This document shows, one piece after another, positions 1 to 8,819 of a stretch of DNA of 64,000 bases. Numbering within the stretch: the first letter of the stretch is position 1; every line of letters begins with the position of its first letter. Source of the DNA: Saprospiraceae bacterium (GTDB taxonomy: Bacteria; Bacteroidota; Bacteroidia; Chitinophagales; Saprospiraceae); NCBI GenBank assembly GCA_020629315.1, contig JAHDDO010000001.1, forward strand, positions 108,730 through 172,729. The letters run 5' to 3'. The position numbers and the translations under genes were made by a program. Below the pieces are notes generated by a model that saw only the letters and a program-made list of their open reading frames with translations, had not been told where the DNA came from and did not search any database.

Positions 1-2
1 AG

Positions 3-1376
3 AGCAAGTTGCACGCAGATATCATGTTCTTTGAAAATTTTGAAGACCAAGAAGGAGAGCTATTTACACTGATAAGTAACCATGGTGGTTTAAGTATATC
101 GTATGATGAACTTGTCACCAAGACGAATATAGCACTAGAAGGATTAAACGTAAGCCAATATTACAGTGTTAGAACTAGCCCTGATAAGCCAGAGCTTGTT
201 TTTGCTGGATCACAAGATCAAGGTATGCAACGAGGATTTAGTTTTGATGAACAAGAGCTTATGTACTTGGATCAATTAATTTCTGGTGATTATGGACACA
301 TTGTATTTACAAATGGTGGACGAAATATGTGGACTACCTATCCATTTGGTGCTATTAGTGTGTATATCAATGCCCAGTCGGTCGATGACCCTACTACCTG
401 GTATACCATAGAATCCAATAATGAAGCGCCTTGGTTACAATATATGGTCGCTGATCCTGATCCAGAAGCAAATATAATTTACGCTGCAGGTGGCTCGGCT
501 GAAGGAGGAGCAGGCTCATACATGATCAAACTAGAGTATCAACCACCAAATATTGTTGCCGAAAACCTACCATTCGACTTTTGGACGGCTGCTGGAGGTT
601 CACTACTTACAGCTATTGGTATTTCCACTCTTGAAGACGAAACGTATTATGGACTAACTGAAAATGGGCGATTCTTCAGTTCTGCCGATAAAGGTCAAAC
701 ATGGACTCAAGGTTCTACTATATTAAATAATGGTGCATGGTTATATGGTCAAGCTATGTGGGTTTCTAAAAATACGCCGGGTACTATTTATGTAGGAGGC
801 TCTGGATATGGCGGCAATGCTGTTTGGAAATCGACTGATTTTGGACAAAGTTTTGAAGCCATCACAGAAGGATTACCTCAGACATTAGTATATGATATAG
901 CGGCAAATGATGACGAATCCCTTCTATTTGCAGCTACCGAGAATGGTCCATATATGTATGTCGCTGATGAAGCTCAATGGTATGATATTTCAGGTCAATG
1001 TGCACCAGCAAACACGTATTGGTCTGTAGAGTTTGTTTCTCCACTCCAAACGGCTAGATTTGGAACCTATGGCAGAGGCATCTATGATTTTGTCATTAAG
1101 TCATTTGTTGATACAGAAATAGAACCATACAAGGCAGACGTACGTATTTTTCCGAACCCTGTGGATGACATAATTAATGTTTCAGGTACTTTGACCGAAG
1201 ATAACTATGAAGTGAGCTTATTAAATATGCAAGGTCAACGGGTTTCTCACTGGCAAAATAAATCTAAACATGATTTAGAGGATGGTTTACGATTAGCCAA
1301 TATTTTACCAGGTCAATATGTCTTGCACTTGAAAAGTGAAACACAAAACATGACCTTGTTAATGATTAAATCGTAA
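3..1376 (+). CDS. BNR/sortilin-like repeat protein with T9SS type A sorting domain (5' partial)
   Basis: The reading frame is open to the left edge of the window, so the N-terminus and any signal peptide are missing. The visible 450 or so residues contain WD40/BNR/sortilin-like repeats with the typical 'S.DKGQTWTQ' and 'KSTDFGQSFEAI' turns. The last ~80 residues (from about 375) form a T9SS type A sorting domain: 'VRIFPNPVDDIINVSG', then 'LLNMQGQRV' and a terminal strand with 'LPGQYVLHLKS'. The protein is therefore probably exported to the cell surface or medium by type IX secretion. Its enzymatic role, if any, cannot be read from the sequence; BNR folds occur in sialidases, xyloglucanases and non-catalytic proteins. 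Its stop codon overlaps the 3' end of the convergent glycosyltransferase gene by 11 bases. Confidence 0.85.
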   Translation, partial: SKLHADIMFFENFEDQEGELFTLISNHGGLSISYDELVTKTNIALEGLNVSQYYSVRTSPDKPELVFAGSQDQGMQRGFSFDEQELMYLDQLISGDYGHIVFTNGGRNMWTTYPFGAISVYINAQSVDDPTTWYTIESNNEAPWLQYMVADPDPEANIIYAAGGSAEGGAGSYMIKLEYQPPNIVAENLPFDFWTAAGGSLLTAIGISTLEDETYYGLTENGRFFSSADKGQTWTQGSTILNNGAWLYGQAMWVSKNTPGTIYVGGSGYGGNAVWKSTDFGQSFEAITEGLPQTLVYDIAANDDESLLFAATENGPYMYVADEAQWYDISGQCAPANTYWSVEFVSPLQTARFGTYGRGIYDFVIKSFVDTEIEPYKADVRIFPNPVDDIINVSGTLTEDNYEVSLLNMQGQRVSHWQNKSKHDLEDGLRLANILPGQYVLHLKSETQNMTLLMIKS

Positions 1377-2709
1377 TCTCGTTTGGTAATTTTTTAGAAC
1401 GTAATTTATAACTACGTATATCAAAGTAAAGCAAAACGACGACAGGTAGGTACTGTAAATACATAGCCCAATAGTGCTGTTGAACAGGATTTGTATCATA
1501 AGCGCTATAACTAAGAAATACCAAACAGGTCCACAAAAGCACTGAATTACATTGGACTAAAACAGAAAAAAATAAAGGTACAATTAGGTACCATGGGTGA
1601 ACTGTTGTGGCAAGAAATAGGTAAATATAGAATGCCGCTAATAAATAAGGAAAATAGTCCTTAAGAGTGCGAGCCCTGAAAAAAGCAAGTATACTTACAC
1701 TAACAATGAGTAAAAAGCTAATGATACCTAGGATAGGTCCTAAACTTGCAATGGGGTTATAGCCAATAAAATATCCCCAAATATCCCGAGCCATAAAGTA
1801 GATACTTGCATTAAATTCGAAAGACTGAAAGTACAGATCTACACTGGCCAACATATTCAAATAGTGATCCTTGAACAAAGGAACAAATAATAAAATCATA
1901 GCAATGGAAGCTGCACCCCAAAACTGAGCCCATCTCTTTTTACGGATGGTATAAAACAACAACATAGGACCAAAAAGCAAGGGAACCAACTTGGTTGCAA
2001 TAGCCAATGCATAGGATACCCCAGCTATTGTCCACTTCTTAGTCAAAAATGCATATATCATAAGGGCTAAAAAAAAGACCATTACATTTTCAAAGTGCAC
2101 ATTGTTGGCCGCTTCTGTGATAAATAATGGATTTAAAAAATAGATGAACGCTATTGATTGAGGTTTAGCTAAGTGACCCAAAATCTTGACTATCAAAAAG
2201 AAAGTCCCAATATCAAAAACCAATAAGATCAGTTTTAAGCTGAATACCTCTACCCAAGCTACCTCACACCCAATCAAACTTGCAGCAGCATAAATAAGTT
2301 GGCAAACCAAAGGATAAATCGAATAATAAGATGGTGAGTTTAGCAAGGGATACAGTTGATCAAAACAACTATTTCCTTGCCCATTATTCAATAGATTTTC
2401 GGGGGTATTTGCAAAAGGATGGATTCCATGGTGCCAGCAAGTGCCGTCCCAAAAAAACCTAAAAATATCATCTGACAAATTGGGGAAAATGAAAAGGAGC
2501 ACCACACGTAAAGAAATAAGAACAATGGCTCCGGCAACAAACGAATCATTTCTACGCCAAGTAGGTAAAAGGAAAAAATAAGAGACGGATGCTACCCCAA
2601 CACCACCTAGAATACCCAAAAAATCATCTTGACCAGGAACTATACAAAGGTAAAGAAGGGATAGGCTCAAACACAAATAGGCAAACAACGTATTACGCTT
2701 GATAGCCAT
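1366..2709 (-). CDS. GT-C fold polyprenyl-phosphate-dependent mannosyltransferase-like membrane protein
   Basis: A 447-residue multi-spanning inner-membrane protein with about ten hydrophobic helices. The first periplasmic loop carries 'LSDDIFRFFWDG', the acidic motif typical of GT-C enzymes of the GT87/DUF2029 type, which transfer sugars from polyprenyl-phosphate donors on the outer face of the membrane. It is the last gene of a three-gene minus-strand operon; only five bases separate it from the upstream cellulose-synthase-like glycosyltransferase. With the DPM1-like first gene, which could make the polyprenyl-phosphate sugar, the operon has a donor-maker, a processive-type GT2 and a GT-C. 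That grouping suggests synthesis of a membrane-linked or surface glycan. The sugar and acceptor are not known. Confidence 0.75.
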   Translation of the reverse strand: MAIKRNTLFAYLCLSLSLLYLCIVPGQDDFLGILGGVGVASVSYFFLLPTWRRNDSFVAGAIVLISLRVVLLFIFPNLSDDIFRFFWDGTCWHHGIHPFANTPENLLNNGQGNSCFDQLYPLLNSPSYYSIYPLVCQLIYAAASLIGCEVAWVEVFSLKLILLVFDIGTFFLIVKILGHLAKPQSIAFIYFLNPLFITEAANNVHFENVMVFFLALMIYAFLTKKWTIAGVSYALAIATKLVPLLFGPMLLFYTIRKKRWAQFWGAASIAMILLFVPLFKDHYLNMLASVDLYFQSFEFNASIYFMARDIWGYFIGYNPIASLGPILGIISFLLIVSVSILAFFRARTLKDYFPYLLAAFYIYLFLATTVHPWYLIVPLFFSVLVQCNSVLLWTCLVFLSYSAYDTNPVQQHYWAMYLQYLPVVVLLYFDIRSYKLRSKKLPNEITI

Positions 2710-2714
2710 CTGTG

Positions 2715-4190
2715 CTAGTTTTTGTTTAGGGATAAATGCTTAATTGAAATTAAAAAGATAGCACCGTAACCAAAGGCTAATAGGATATGCAATATTACCA
2801 GGTTAAAATTCCCAGTAGTGACAGCATAAATTACGGCAGCAAAGAAATATATCGATAGTAAACCTTCCATCATAGTCAAAGGAGTGAGTCTAAGGGTTAG
2901 GTATTTTTTCATATTCATACTATCCCTGATTGTATTCAGATTAAATTTAGGTGTTCTTATAAAGGCTGATTTCATCCCTAAATAACCTTGTAATACGGCA
3001 ATCGAATTATGCAATGATAGCCCCATGGATAGAGCAAGAAAGAATGGAAAGAGAACAACAAATTTAACCGCTAACTTCCATCGAGGACTTTTTCCCATAT
3101 CTTCAAAAACATTGGCAACAAAGTACACAATCAAAATAGACAAGGTACCTACCATAAAACCACTAAGCAGTTTCATCGATATATTGATCCAATCACTAAA
3201 TAGTAACACAGGAACACTCATCAGTCCGAGCACGAACACACAAAGGAAAATACTGCTACTTAAAAGGTGAATGGAAGCGTGAATTTTGCGCATAATCCCG
3301 ATGTCTGATTTCCAAACAAAGGGCAACATTTTTCGAGCTGTTTCTGCGCCTCCTTTCATCCATCTAAACTGTTGCGACTTTAAGCCGCCCATTTCTGCTG
3401 GCAGCTCAGCAGGAGAAATGACCTTCTCTAAGAATTTTATCTTCCAACCTTTAATTTGGGCTCGATAACTAAGGTCAAGATCCTCAGTCAAAGTATCTGC
3501 CGACCATCCACCAGCATCATCTATTGTTTCTTTACGCCAAACACCTGCTGTACCATTAAACTGCAATAATAAATCGCCTCCTTCTCTACCCGCTTGTTCC
3601 ACTGTAAAGTGAACGTTTAGTTGAAACGCTTGTAAACGAGTAAGCAGGCTGTAATCTTCATTTATATGTCCCCAGCGCGTCTGTACAACACCTACTGATG
3701 AATCGGAGAAAAAAGGGATGCAATTCTTTAAAAAAGAAGGATCAGGAAGAAAATCAGCATCAAAAATAGCTATAAACTCTCCCCTAGCTTTTGGGGTAGC
3801 TTCTTTTAAGGCTCCTGCTTTATATCCGGTCCGATCTGTTCTATTATGAAGGCTTATATCAAAGCCTAAGTTGCGATAATGATCTACACGCTCTTGTGAA
3901 ATTGTAATGGTTTCATCCGTGGAATCGTCTAGCACTTGAATTTCTAGCTTTTCTTTTGGGTAGTCCAAAGATGCAATGTTGTCAATTAATCGTTGGGCCA
4001 CATACATCTCATTGAACATCGGAAGCTGCACAGTAACAACAGGCCATTCTTGATCATCCCTTTGCTCTACTACATCCTCCTCCCCTCGCATGAAGTGAAA
4101 TAATAAATGAAATTGCATTAAGCAATAAATGGTAATGATCAATAAGGAGATCATATATAATACAAAAACAATGTTAGCGATAATTGCCAT
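2715..4190 (-). CDS. Cellulose-synthase-like family 2 glycosyltransferase
   Basis: A 491-residue membrane glycosyltransferase. An N-terminal helix (about 4-30) precedes a GT2 catalytic domain with 'DDSTD' at 88-92, the DxD-type 'DADFLPD' at 144-150, the acid 'TED' at 235-237 and the 'QQFRW' motif (Q(Q/R)xRW) at 273-277. Four or more C-terminal membrane helices follow. This D,D,D,QxxRW layout is that of processive beta-glycan synthases and related glucomannan or ceramide glycosyltransferases. The nucleotide-sugar substrate cannot be deduced. It lies between a DPM1-like GT2 and a GT-C enzyme in the same operon (gaps of 30 and 5 bases), so the three probably build one product. No PilZ domain is visible. 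Confidence 0.85.
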   Translation of the reverse strand: MAIIANIVFVLYMISLLIITIYCLMQFHLLFHFMRGEEDVVEQRDDQEWPVVTVQLPMFNEMYVAQRLIDNIASLDYPKEKLEIQVLDDSTDETITISQERVDHYRNLGFDISLHNRTDRTGYKAGALKEATPKARGEFIAIFDADFLPDPSFLKNCIPFFSDSSVGVVQTRWGHINEDYSLLTRLQAFQLNVHFTVEQAGREGGDLLLQFNGTAGVWRKETIDDAGGWSADTLTEDLDLSYRAQIKGWKIKFLEKVISPAELPAEMGGLKSQQFRWMKGGAETARKMLPFVWKSDIGIMRKIHASIHLLSSSIFLCVFVLGLMSVPVLLFSDWINISMKLLSGFMVGTLSILIVYFVANVFEDMGKSPRWKLAVKFVVLFPFFLALSMGLSLHNSIAVLQGYLGMKSAFIRTPKFNLNTIRDSMNMKKYLTLRLTPLTMMEGLLSIYFFAAVIYAVTTGNFNLVILHILLAFGYGAIFLISIKHLSLNKN

Positions 4191-4220
4191 TTAATATCTT
4201 GTTTTACAACAAATTATACA

Positions 4221-4922
4221 TTACAATAATTTGAATATTGTCCAAAGTATTTTATGCCCAGCCAATATAGTCCCCTTTATAGTACCTGATACTTTCGAAG
4301 TTCCAATTCTCTTTTTATAGTCTACGGGAACCTCTACACTTCGTAATCCAGCTTTAGCTGCTTTCACCTGCATCTCTACCGTCCATCCATAATTTTTGTC
4401 TTGCATATCTATCTGCTTCAACGCTGAATAACGAATCGCTCTAAATGGACCAAGGTCTGTAAAGTCTACTTTATAGATCAAGCTTATCAAACTTGTAGCT
4501 AACCAATTACCAAAAACTTGCTGAGGGGTTAAAGACCCTCTCTCTTGGGTACCTAAAGCTCGACTGCCAATGACCATATCTGCTTCGTTGCGAATAATAG
4601 GCGACACAACATCCGGCAATTGTTCTGGATAATCCGAATAATCTCCATCTAAAAAAACTATGATATCCGGCTTCTCTTTCTTGGCTTCAACATGTTCCAA
4701 GCCTTTCAAGCAGGCATTCCCATATCCTGGCAAAGGCTGATCGACCACTGTAGCACCTTTCTCTAATGCTCTTTCTTTTGTCATATCGGTGCTATTATTA
4801 TTGCACACAATGACATCACGTATCCACTCACTAGGAATATCATTTAATACGTGACCTATAGACATTTCTTCATTAAATGCAGGAATGATAACATCTATGA
4901 TCTGATCAGTTGGCTTCGACAT
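4221..4922 (-). CDS. Dolichyl-phosphate mannosyltransferase-like family 2 glycosyltransferase
   Basis: A soluble 233-residue GT2 enzyme resembling DPM1-type polyprenyl-phosphate hexosyltransferases. Visible motifs are 'VIIPAFNEE' near residues 11-19, 'NNNSTD' at 41-46, the DxD 'LDGD' at 91-94 and 'VIGSRALG' further on. There is no C-terminal membrane region, as expected for the short form. It is the first gene of the three-gene glycosyltransferase operon and may supply polyprenyl-phosphate sugar to the GT-C enzyme two genes downstream; that link is inference from gene order. The ATG start is well placed, with about 90 bases separating it from the divergent lipoprotein gene. Confidence 0.85.
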   Translation of the reverse strand: MSKPTDQIIDVIIPAFNEEMSIGHVLNDIPSEWIRDVIVCNNNSTDMTKERALEKGATVVDQPLPGYGNACLKGLEHVEAKKEKPDIIVFLDGDYSDYPEQLPDVVSPIIRNEADMVIGSRALGTQERGSLTPQQVFGNWLATSLISLIYKVDFTDLGPFRAIRYSALKQIDMQDKNYGWTVEMQVKAAKAGLRSVEVPVDYKKRIGTSKVSGTIKGTILAGHKILWTIFKLL

Positions 4923-5013
4923 AACAAATCTTCATCAGCAAATGTAGAATTTTTGATACCATAAACTTGTTATTCAAAGGACAAACTAAAATTTTCATTA
5001 TCCTTGCATTTGC

Positions 5014-6498
5014 ATGATTAAAAAGTCGAGCATACTGGTCCTAATCGTAATTTCATTTATTACACTATTCTACGCTTGTGGAATAGATAAATCGTATTAT
5101 GAAGGAAATGATATTGATCTTCGTTTTTCAGTAGATACCTTATCATTTGATACCGTTTTCACTACGGTTGGTTCGACCACTAAATACCTAAAGATCTACA
5201 ATGATCGAGACCAGCGTATTTTAATTGATAAAATTCGATTCTCTAATGAATTCTCTAGCTTTTTCAGGATGAATGTTGATGGTATACAAGCGCAAAAGGA
5301 GCTAACTGATATTACCATCCTCCCTGAAGATAGTATCTACGTTTTTGTCGAAACAACCATAGATCCAGATCAAGACGTTTCCATAAGTCCCTTCATTATT
5401 GAAAATCACCTGGAGGTGATCATCGAAAATCAAATAGATAGTACCTTGATTCAAGCTTGGGGTCAAAATGCAAACTACATCCCCGCTGGCAAACAAAAAG
5501 GAGCTATTTCATTTGTAAGTTGTGATTTTGGTGAGTGGGTTTGGGACGATCCTAAACCTTACGTGATATATGGTTCTATTATCATTGATTCGTGTACTTG
5601 GGTGCTGCCTGCTGGAACGGAGGTGTATGTGCATGGAGGCATCGCTATCAATGATCTAGGTATTTACAATGATGGTTTAGTCATTATAGGTTCCAACGGT
5701 AGAATACAAGCAGAAGGCACCGCTGAGGCACCGGTTCGTTTTCAAACGGATAGATTGGAAGAGTCTTTTCAAGATGATCTAGGTCAATGGTCTGGCATTA
5801 TCATTTCAAGCGGTTCTATTGGCAATAGATTAGAGCATACAGAAATATTTCACTCCTTAGTGGGCGTTCGAGCTGATTCCGCTAGTCAATTAGTCATTGA
5901 TAAAAGTGAGTTTGGTTTTATTTCGGCCAATGCCGTTCTGGGTATACATTCCAATGTAGATATTTTCAATTCATTGATCCATAACACCGGAAGTCATGGT
6001 GTCCAATTTATTCAAGGAGGCAATTATAGGATGACCCATTGTACCGTATATAATCCGTCCTCTCAAAACTTTTCTGTAGTGCTTAATAACTTCAGATGCT
6101 CTGATCCTTTATGTTTTGAGCAAATCTTCATATCTCCCGCTAATGGATCCTTTAGAAACTGCATTTTCACTGGTTTCAATAGTGATCAAATTAGTATTGG
6201 TGATATCACAGAAGAGGATGGAGATATGAATTTCTTTTTTGATCATTGCATTTACAGTCTAGATGATATTCTTGATGAGTCAGGGACGCCTGAAATCCTT
6301 GATTTTAGTGAAGCTTGCATCAATGTAGACTATGATGTTGATTCCTTCTTTATAGATGAAGAATTATTGGACTTTCACCTAGACACTATGTCTATCCCTA
6401 TAGATAAAGGAAAACTCTTTACTGGTTTTGAATTAGATAAAGATGATTTTACTAGAGATGTTTTACCTGATATTGGATGTTACGAATTTGTCGATTGA
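5014..6498 (+). CDS. Right-handed beta-helix lipoprotein, function unknown
   Basis: A 494-residue protein with an N-terminal hydrophobic signal ending in 'LFYAC' (Cys22), a probable lipobox. The middle (about 180-420) has short repeating strands and 'GNRLEHTEIFHSLVGVRADSA'-type rungs, typical of right-handed parallel beta-helix proteins. The C-terminus contains 'DIGCYEF', which is common at the end of Bacteroidota beta-helix proteins (often 'DIGAYEF'). The likely location is the outer membrane, lipid anchored. The N-terminal ~150 residues contain an Ig-like strand pattern ('RFSVDTLSFDTVFTTVGSTT'). No enzymatic residues can be assigned. The gene overlaps the convergent transporter gene by 19 bases. 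The near-consensus -7 element TATCCTTG at 4999-5006 lies very close to the ATG, so any leader would be short. Confidence 0.7.
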   Translation: MIKKSSILVLIVISFITLFYACGIDKSYYEGNDIDLRFSVDTLSFDTVFTTVGSTTKYLKIYNDRDQRILIDKIRFSNEFSSFFRMNVDGIQAQKELTDITILPEDSIYVFVETTIDPDQDVSISPFIIENHLEVIIENQIDSTLIQAWGQNANYIPAGKQKGAISFVSCDFGEWVWDDPKPYVIYGSIIIDSCTWVLPAGTEVYVHGGIAINDLGIYNDGLVIIGSNGRIQAEGTAEAPVRFQTDRLEESFQDDLGQWSGIIISSGSIGNRLEHTEIFHSLVGVRADSASQLVIDKSEFGFISANAVLGIHSNVDIFNSLIHNTGSHGVQFIQGGNYRMTHCTVYNPSSQNFSVVLNNFRCSDPLCFEQIFISPANGSFRNCIFTGFNSDQISIGDITEEDGDMNFFFDHCIYSLDDILDESGTPEILDFSEACINVDYDVDSFFIDEELLDFHLDTMSIPIDKGKLFTGFELDKDDFTRDVLPDIGCYEFVD

Positions 6499-7769
6499 AA
6501 ATCAAATTTGACTCTGGATAAGAGTATCATCCCCACTACAAAGAAAAATATCAAGCCTAGTACCGAGTATCTCATATTATTTGTGATGGCATCAATGAAC
6601 CCAAATATGAAGGTGCCAGATACCGTAGCAATATTTCGCAATAATTCGAAGAAACTGAAATACGATGCATTTTCTTTTTCCCCTTCTAACATTTTGCTGT
6701 AGCTTGATCTAGACATGCTTTGGATACCTCCTATAACTAGACCCACACAACCTGCAATTAGGTAAAAGGTCATCTTTTCGTTCACAAAGTAAGCAGCAAT
6801 GCAGATCAATATCCATATAATTAGTTGACTCAATAAAGAAGTCTTGTTGCCGAACAAACTCGATATGTACGCAAAAAAATAAGAGCCTCCAATAGCCAGT
6901 AATTGTATGATCAACACCGTAATGATCATTTCTTGGCTTTCGAATCCCAAGACAGTTTCTGCAAAAACAGTAGCTACATAAATAACGGTATATACCCCTG
7001 CGATATAAAAAAAGAAAGCCACTAAAAAATTTCTAATCATAGGTTGCTTCCTGATTTTTTTAAGTACACCGGCTACTTCTTTATAGCCTTTACCAATAAT
7101 TTTTCTTGGCAACGAATCAACTTTATCTTTGGGGAAGTTTCTAAACGAAAATTGCGCCCAACCAATCCACCAAATGCCTACCATAACAAAACCAATTCGT
7201 ACGGGTATAGTGCTGTCTGTAAAGCCAAAGAACGAAGGGAACATTATCATGGCCAAAATCATTAATAGGCATATAACCGAACCTATATACCCATAAGCAT
7301 AGCCCATAGCACTAACCTTATCCACTCGATCTTCTGAGGCAATTTCTGGTAGATATGCATTATAAAAGACTAATCCCCCCGCAAATCCAATAGTCGCCAA
7401 AAGAAAGGCAACCGCTCCTAACCAAATCATATCTGCGCTCGAAAAAAAGTATAATAGTATACATGAAACGCCACCTAGCAAGGTAAAAAAGCGCAGAAAT
7501 AGCATTCGTTTACCTCCATAATCAGAAATGCCTGATAGTATAGGTAGTATGAGTGAAATTAAAAGATAGGCTGCTGAAACAACAAATGAATACAAGGCCG
7601 TATTACTAACAGATACCCCTAAAATATCTACTGTATCATTTGTGATAGATGTAAAATAAGGAGGAAAAACGGCTGTAGATATTACCAAGGCATACACTGA
7701 ATTTGCCCAATCAAACATTGCCCATGAACGCAAGGTTTTTTTATCATTCAACACAAAAGCTTCAGCCAT
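6480..7769 (-). CDS. MFS transporter, UMF1/Atg22-like family
   Basis: A 429-residue polytopic membrane protein with about twelve hydrophobic segments. The N-terminus 'LRSWAMFDWANSVYALVISTAVFPPYF' is the signature of the UMF1 (unknown major facilitator) family related to the yeast vacuolar amino-acid effluxer Atg22. An 'LSGISDYGGKRM' loop corresponds to the MFS motif A position between helices 2 and 3. Substrates of the bacterial members are not established; export of amino acids or related solutes is only a guess. It is monocistronic and divergent from the rimK operon, and its 3' end overlaps the beta-helix lipoprotein gene. Confidence 0.85.
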   Translation of the reverse strand: MAEAFVLNDKKTLRSWAMFDWANSVYALVISTAVFPPYFTSITNDTVDILGVSVSNTALYSFVVSAAYLLISLILPILSGISDYGGKRMLFLRFFTLLGGVSCILLYFFSSADMIWLGAVAFLLATIGFAGGLVFYNAYLPEIASEDRVDKVSAMGYAYGYIGSVICLLMILAMIMFPSFFGFTDSTIPVRIGFVMVGIWWIGWAQFSFRNFPKDKVDSLPRKIIGKGYKEVAGVLKKIRKQPMIRNFLVAFFFYIAGVYTVIYVATVFAETVLGFESQEMIITVLIIQLLAIGGSYFFAYISSLFGNKTSLLSQLIIWILICIAAYFVNEKMTFYLIAGCVGLVIGGIQSMSRSSYSKMLEGEKENASYFSFFELLRNIATVSGTFIFGFIDAITNNMRYSVLGLIFFFVVGMILLSRVKFDFQSTNS

Positions 7770-7789
7770 ATAACATAATTATTGGACTA

Positions 7790-7809
7790 GTAAGATAGTA
7801 TAATCTTAC
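7790..7809. promoter_or_regulatory. Short perfect palindrome between umf1-like gene and rimK
   Basis: GTAAGAT at 7790-7796 is exactly complementary to ATCTTAC at 7803-7809, with a 6-base spacer. It sits in the divergent intergenic region. It could be a regulator site or a weak hairpin; no regulator can be named. Confidence 0.35.
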
Positions 7810-7828
7810 CATTCTATTAGTTGATATC

Positions 7829-7836
7829 TAAATTTG
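7829..7836 (+). promoter_or_regulatory. Candidate Bacteroidota -7 element for rimK operon
   Basis: TAAATTTG matches the Bacteroidota -7 consensus TAnnTTTG exactly. It would place transcription start near 7843, between the distal TTG (7821) and the ATG at 7881, which favours the ATG as the true rimK start. No good -33 TTTG is seen at the usual spacing, so support is partial. Confidence 0.4.
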
Positions 7837-7880
7837 AAAATAGAACGGATTTTAGGGAACTTTTTTCTAATTATACTTGT

Positions 7881-8819
7881 ATGCACCTTGTGAATATAGT
7901 TATACTCTCCCGAAGCGCCGCCCTATACAGTACGCAAAGTCTGATTAACGCAGCGAGACGCAAAAATCACTTTGTTAGAGTCATCGACTACCAACACTGC
8001 GATATTATCATTGAAAATAACAAAGCTAAAGTATCCTATTACGGTACGATAATCAAGAATGTTGACGCCATTATACCTAGGATTGGCGCTTCATTCACGA
8101 GGTATGGTGCTGCCGTAATTAAGCAATTCGAAGCCATGAAGGTACCTTCGATACTGACGTCTGAAGCTCTTTTCATTGCAAGAGATAAACTAATGTGCCT
8201 TCAGGTATTGGCTATGCATGGCATCAAAGTACCCAGGACCGTAATGACGAATAATGCCATCATGTATGAAGATTTGGTCAAGTCTTTTGGTTATCATCCC
8301 TTGATTATTAAACTTTTAAGTGGCACTCATGGCGTTGGTGTTATTAAAGCTGATTCTCATCAAATGGCCACTACCATTCTAGAAGCTTTTCAAAAAACCA
8401 GTCAAAAAACCTTACTACAAGAGTTTATTAAAGAGTCAAAAGGAGCAGATATTCGTATTTTTGTGGTAGGCGGTGAAGTTGTGGCGACTATGAAACGTCA
8501 AGCTAAAGAAGGAGAATTTAGATCAAACTTACACAGAGGTGGCAGTTCGACTAAGATTGACATCACTGATGAAGAAAGAGAAACCGCATTGAAAGCCGTT
8601 AAAGTATTAGGCCTAGAAGTAGCCGGTGTAGATATTTTGCAATCTAAAAATGGTCCTATGATCATAGAAGTAAATGCATCACCAGGTCTAGAGGGCATTG
8701 AAAAAACCTCTGGCGTTGATATTTCTGGGAAAATTATTGACCTAGTTGAAGATAAAGTAAGAGCAAGTAAGACCCATGCAGGACACCTTAGTCATTCACA
8801 ATCAAGAAATAGCGGGTAA
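7881..8819 (+). CDS. rimK: RimK-family alpha-L-glutamate ligase
   Basis: A 312-residue ATP-grasp ligase. RimK adds glutamate residues to the C-terminus of ribosomal protein S6 in Escherichia coli; other family members act on different acceptors. The start 'MHLVNIVILSRSAALYSTQSL' matches the family N-terminus, so the ATG at 7881 is preferred to an upstream TTG at 7821, which lies before the candidate promoter. Recognisable parts are 'GTHGVGVIKA' (ATP-binding loop), 'LLQEFIKESKGADIRIFVVGG' and 'IIEVNASPGLEGIE' with the metal-binding Glu and Asn. The 3' end overlaps the aspartoacylase-like gene by 44 bases, which points to translational coupling. Confidence 0.9.
   Translation: MHLVNIVILSRSAALYSTQSLINAARRKNHFVRVIDYQHCDIIIENNKAKVSYYGTIIKNVDAIIPRIGASFTRYGAAVIKQFEAMKVPSILTSEALFIARDKLMCLQVLAMHGIKVPRTVMTNNAIMYEDLVKSFGYHPLIIKLLSGTHGVGVIKADSHQMATTILEAFQKTSQKTLLQEFIKESKGADIRIFVVGGEVVATMKRQAKEGEFRSNLHRGGSSTKIDITDEERETALKAVKVLGLEVAGVDILQSKNGPMIIEVNASPGLEGIEKTSGVDISGKIIDLVEDKVRASKTHAGHLSHSQSRNSG

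Noticed and set aside
7821-7880. TTG start giving 20 additional residues to RimK
   Set aside because: It precedes the candidate -7 element and the family N-terminus begins at the ATG at 7881.
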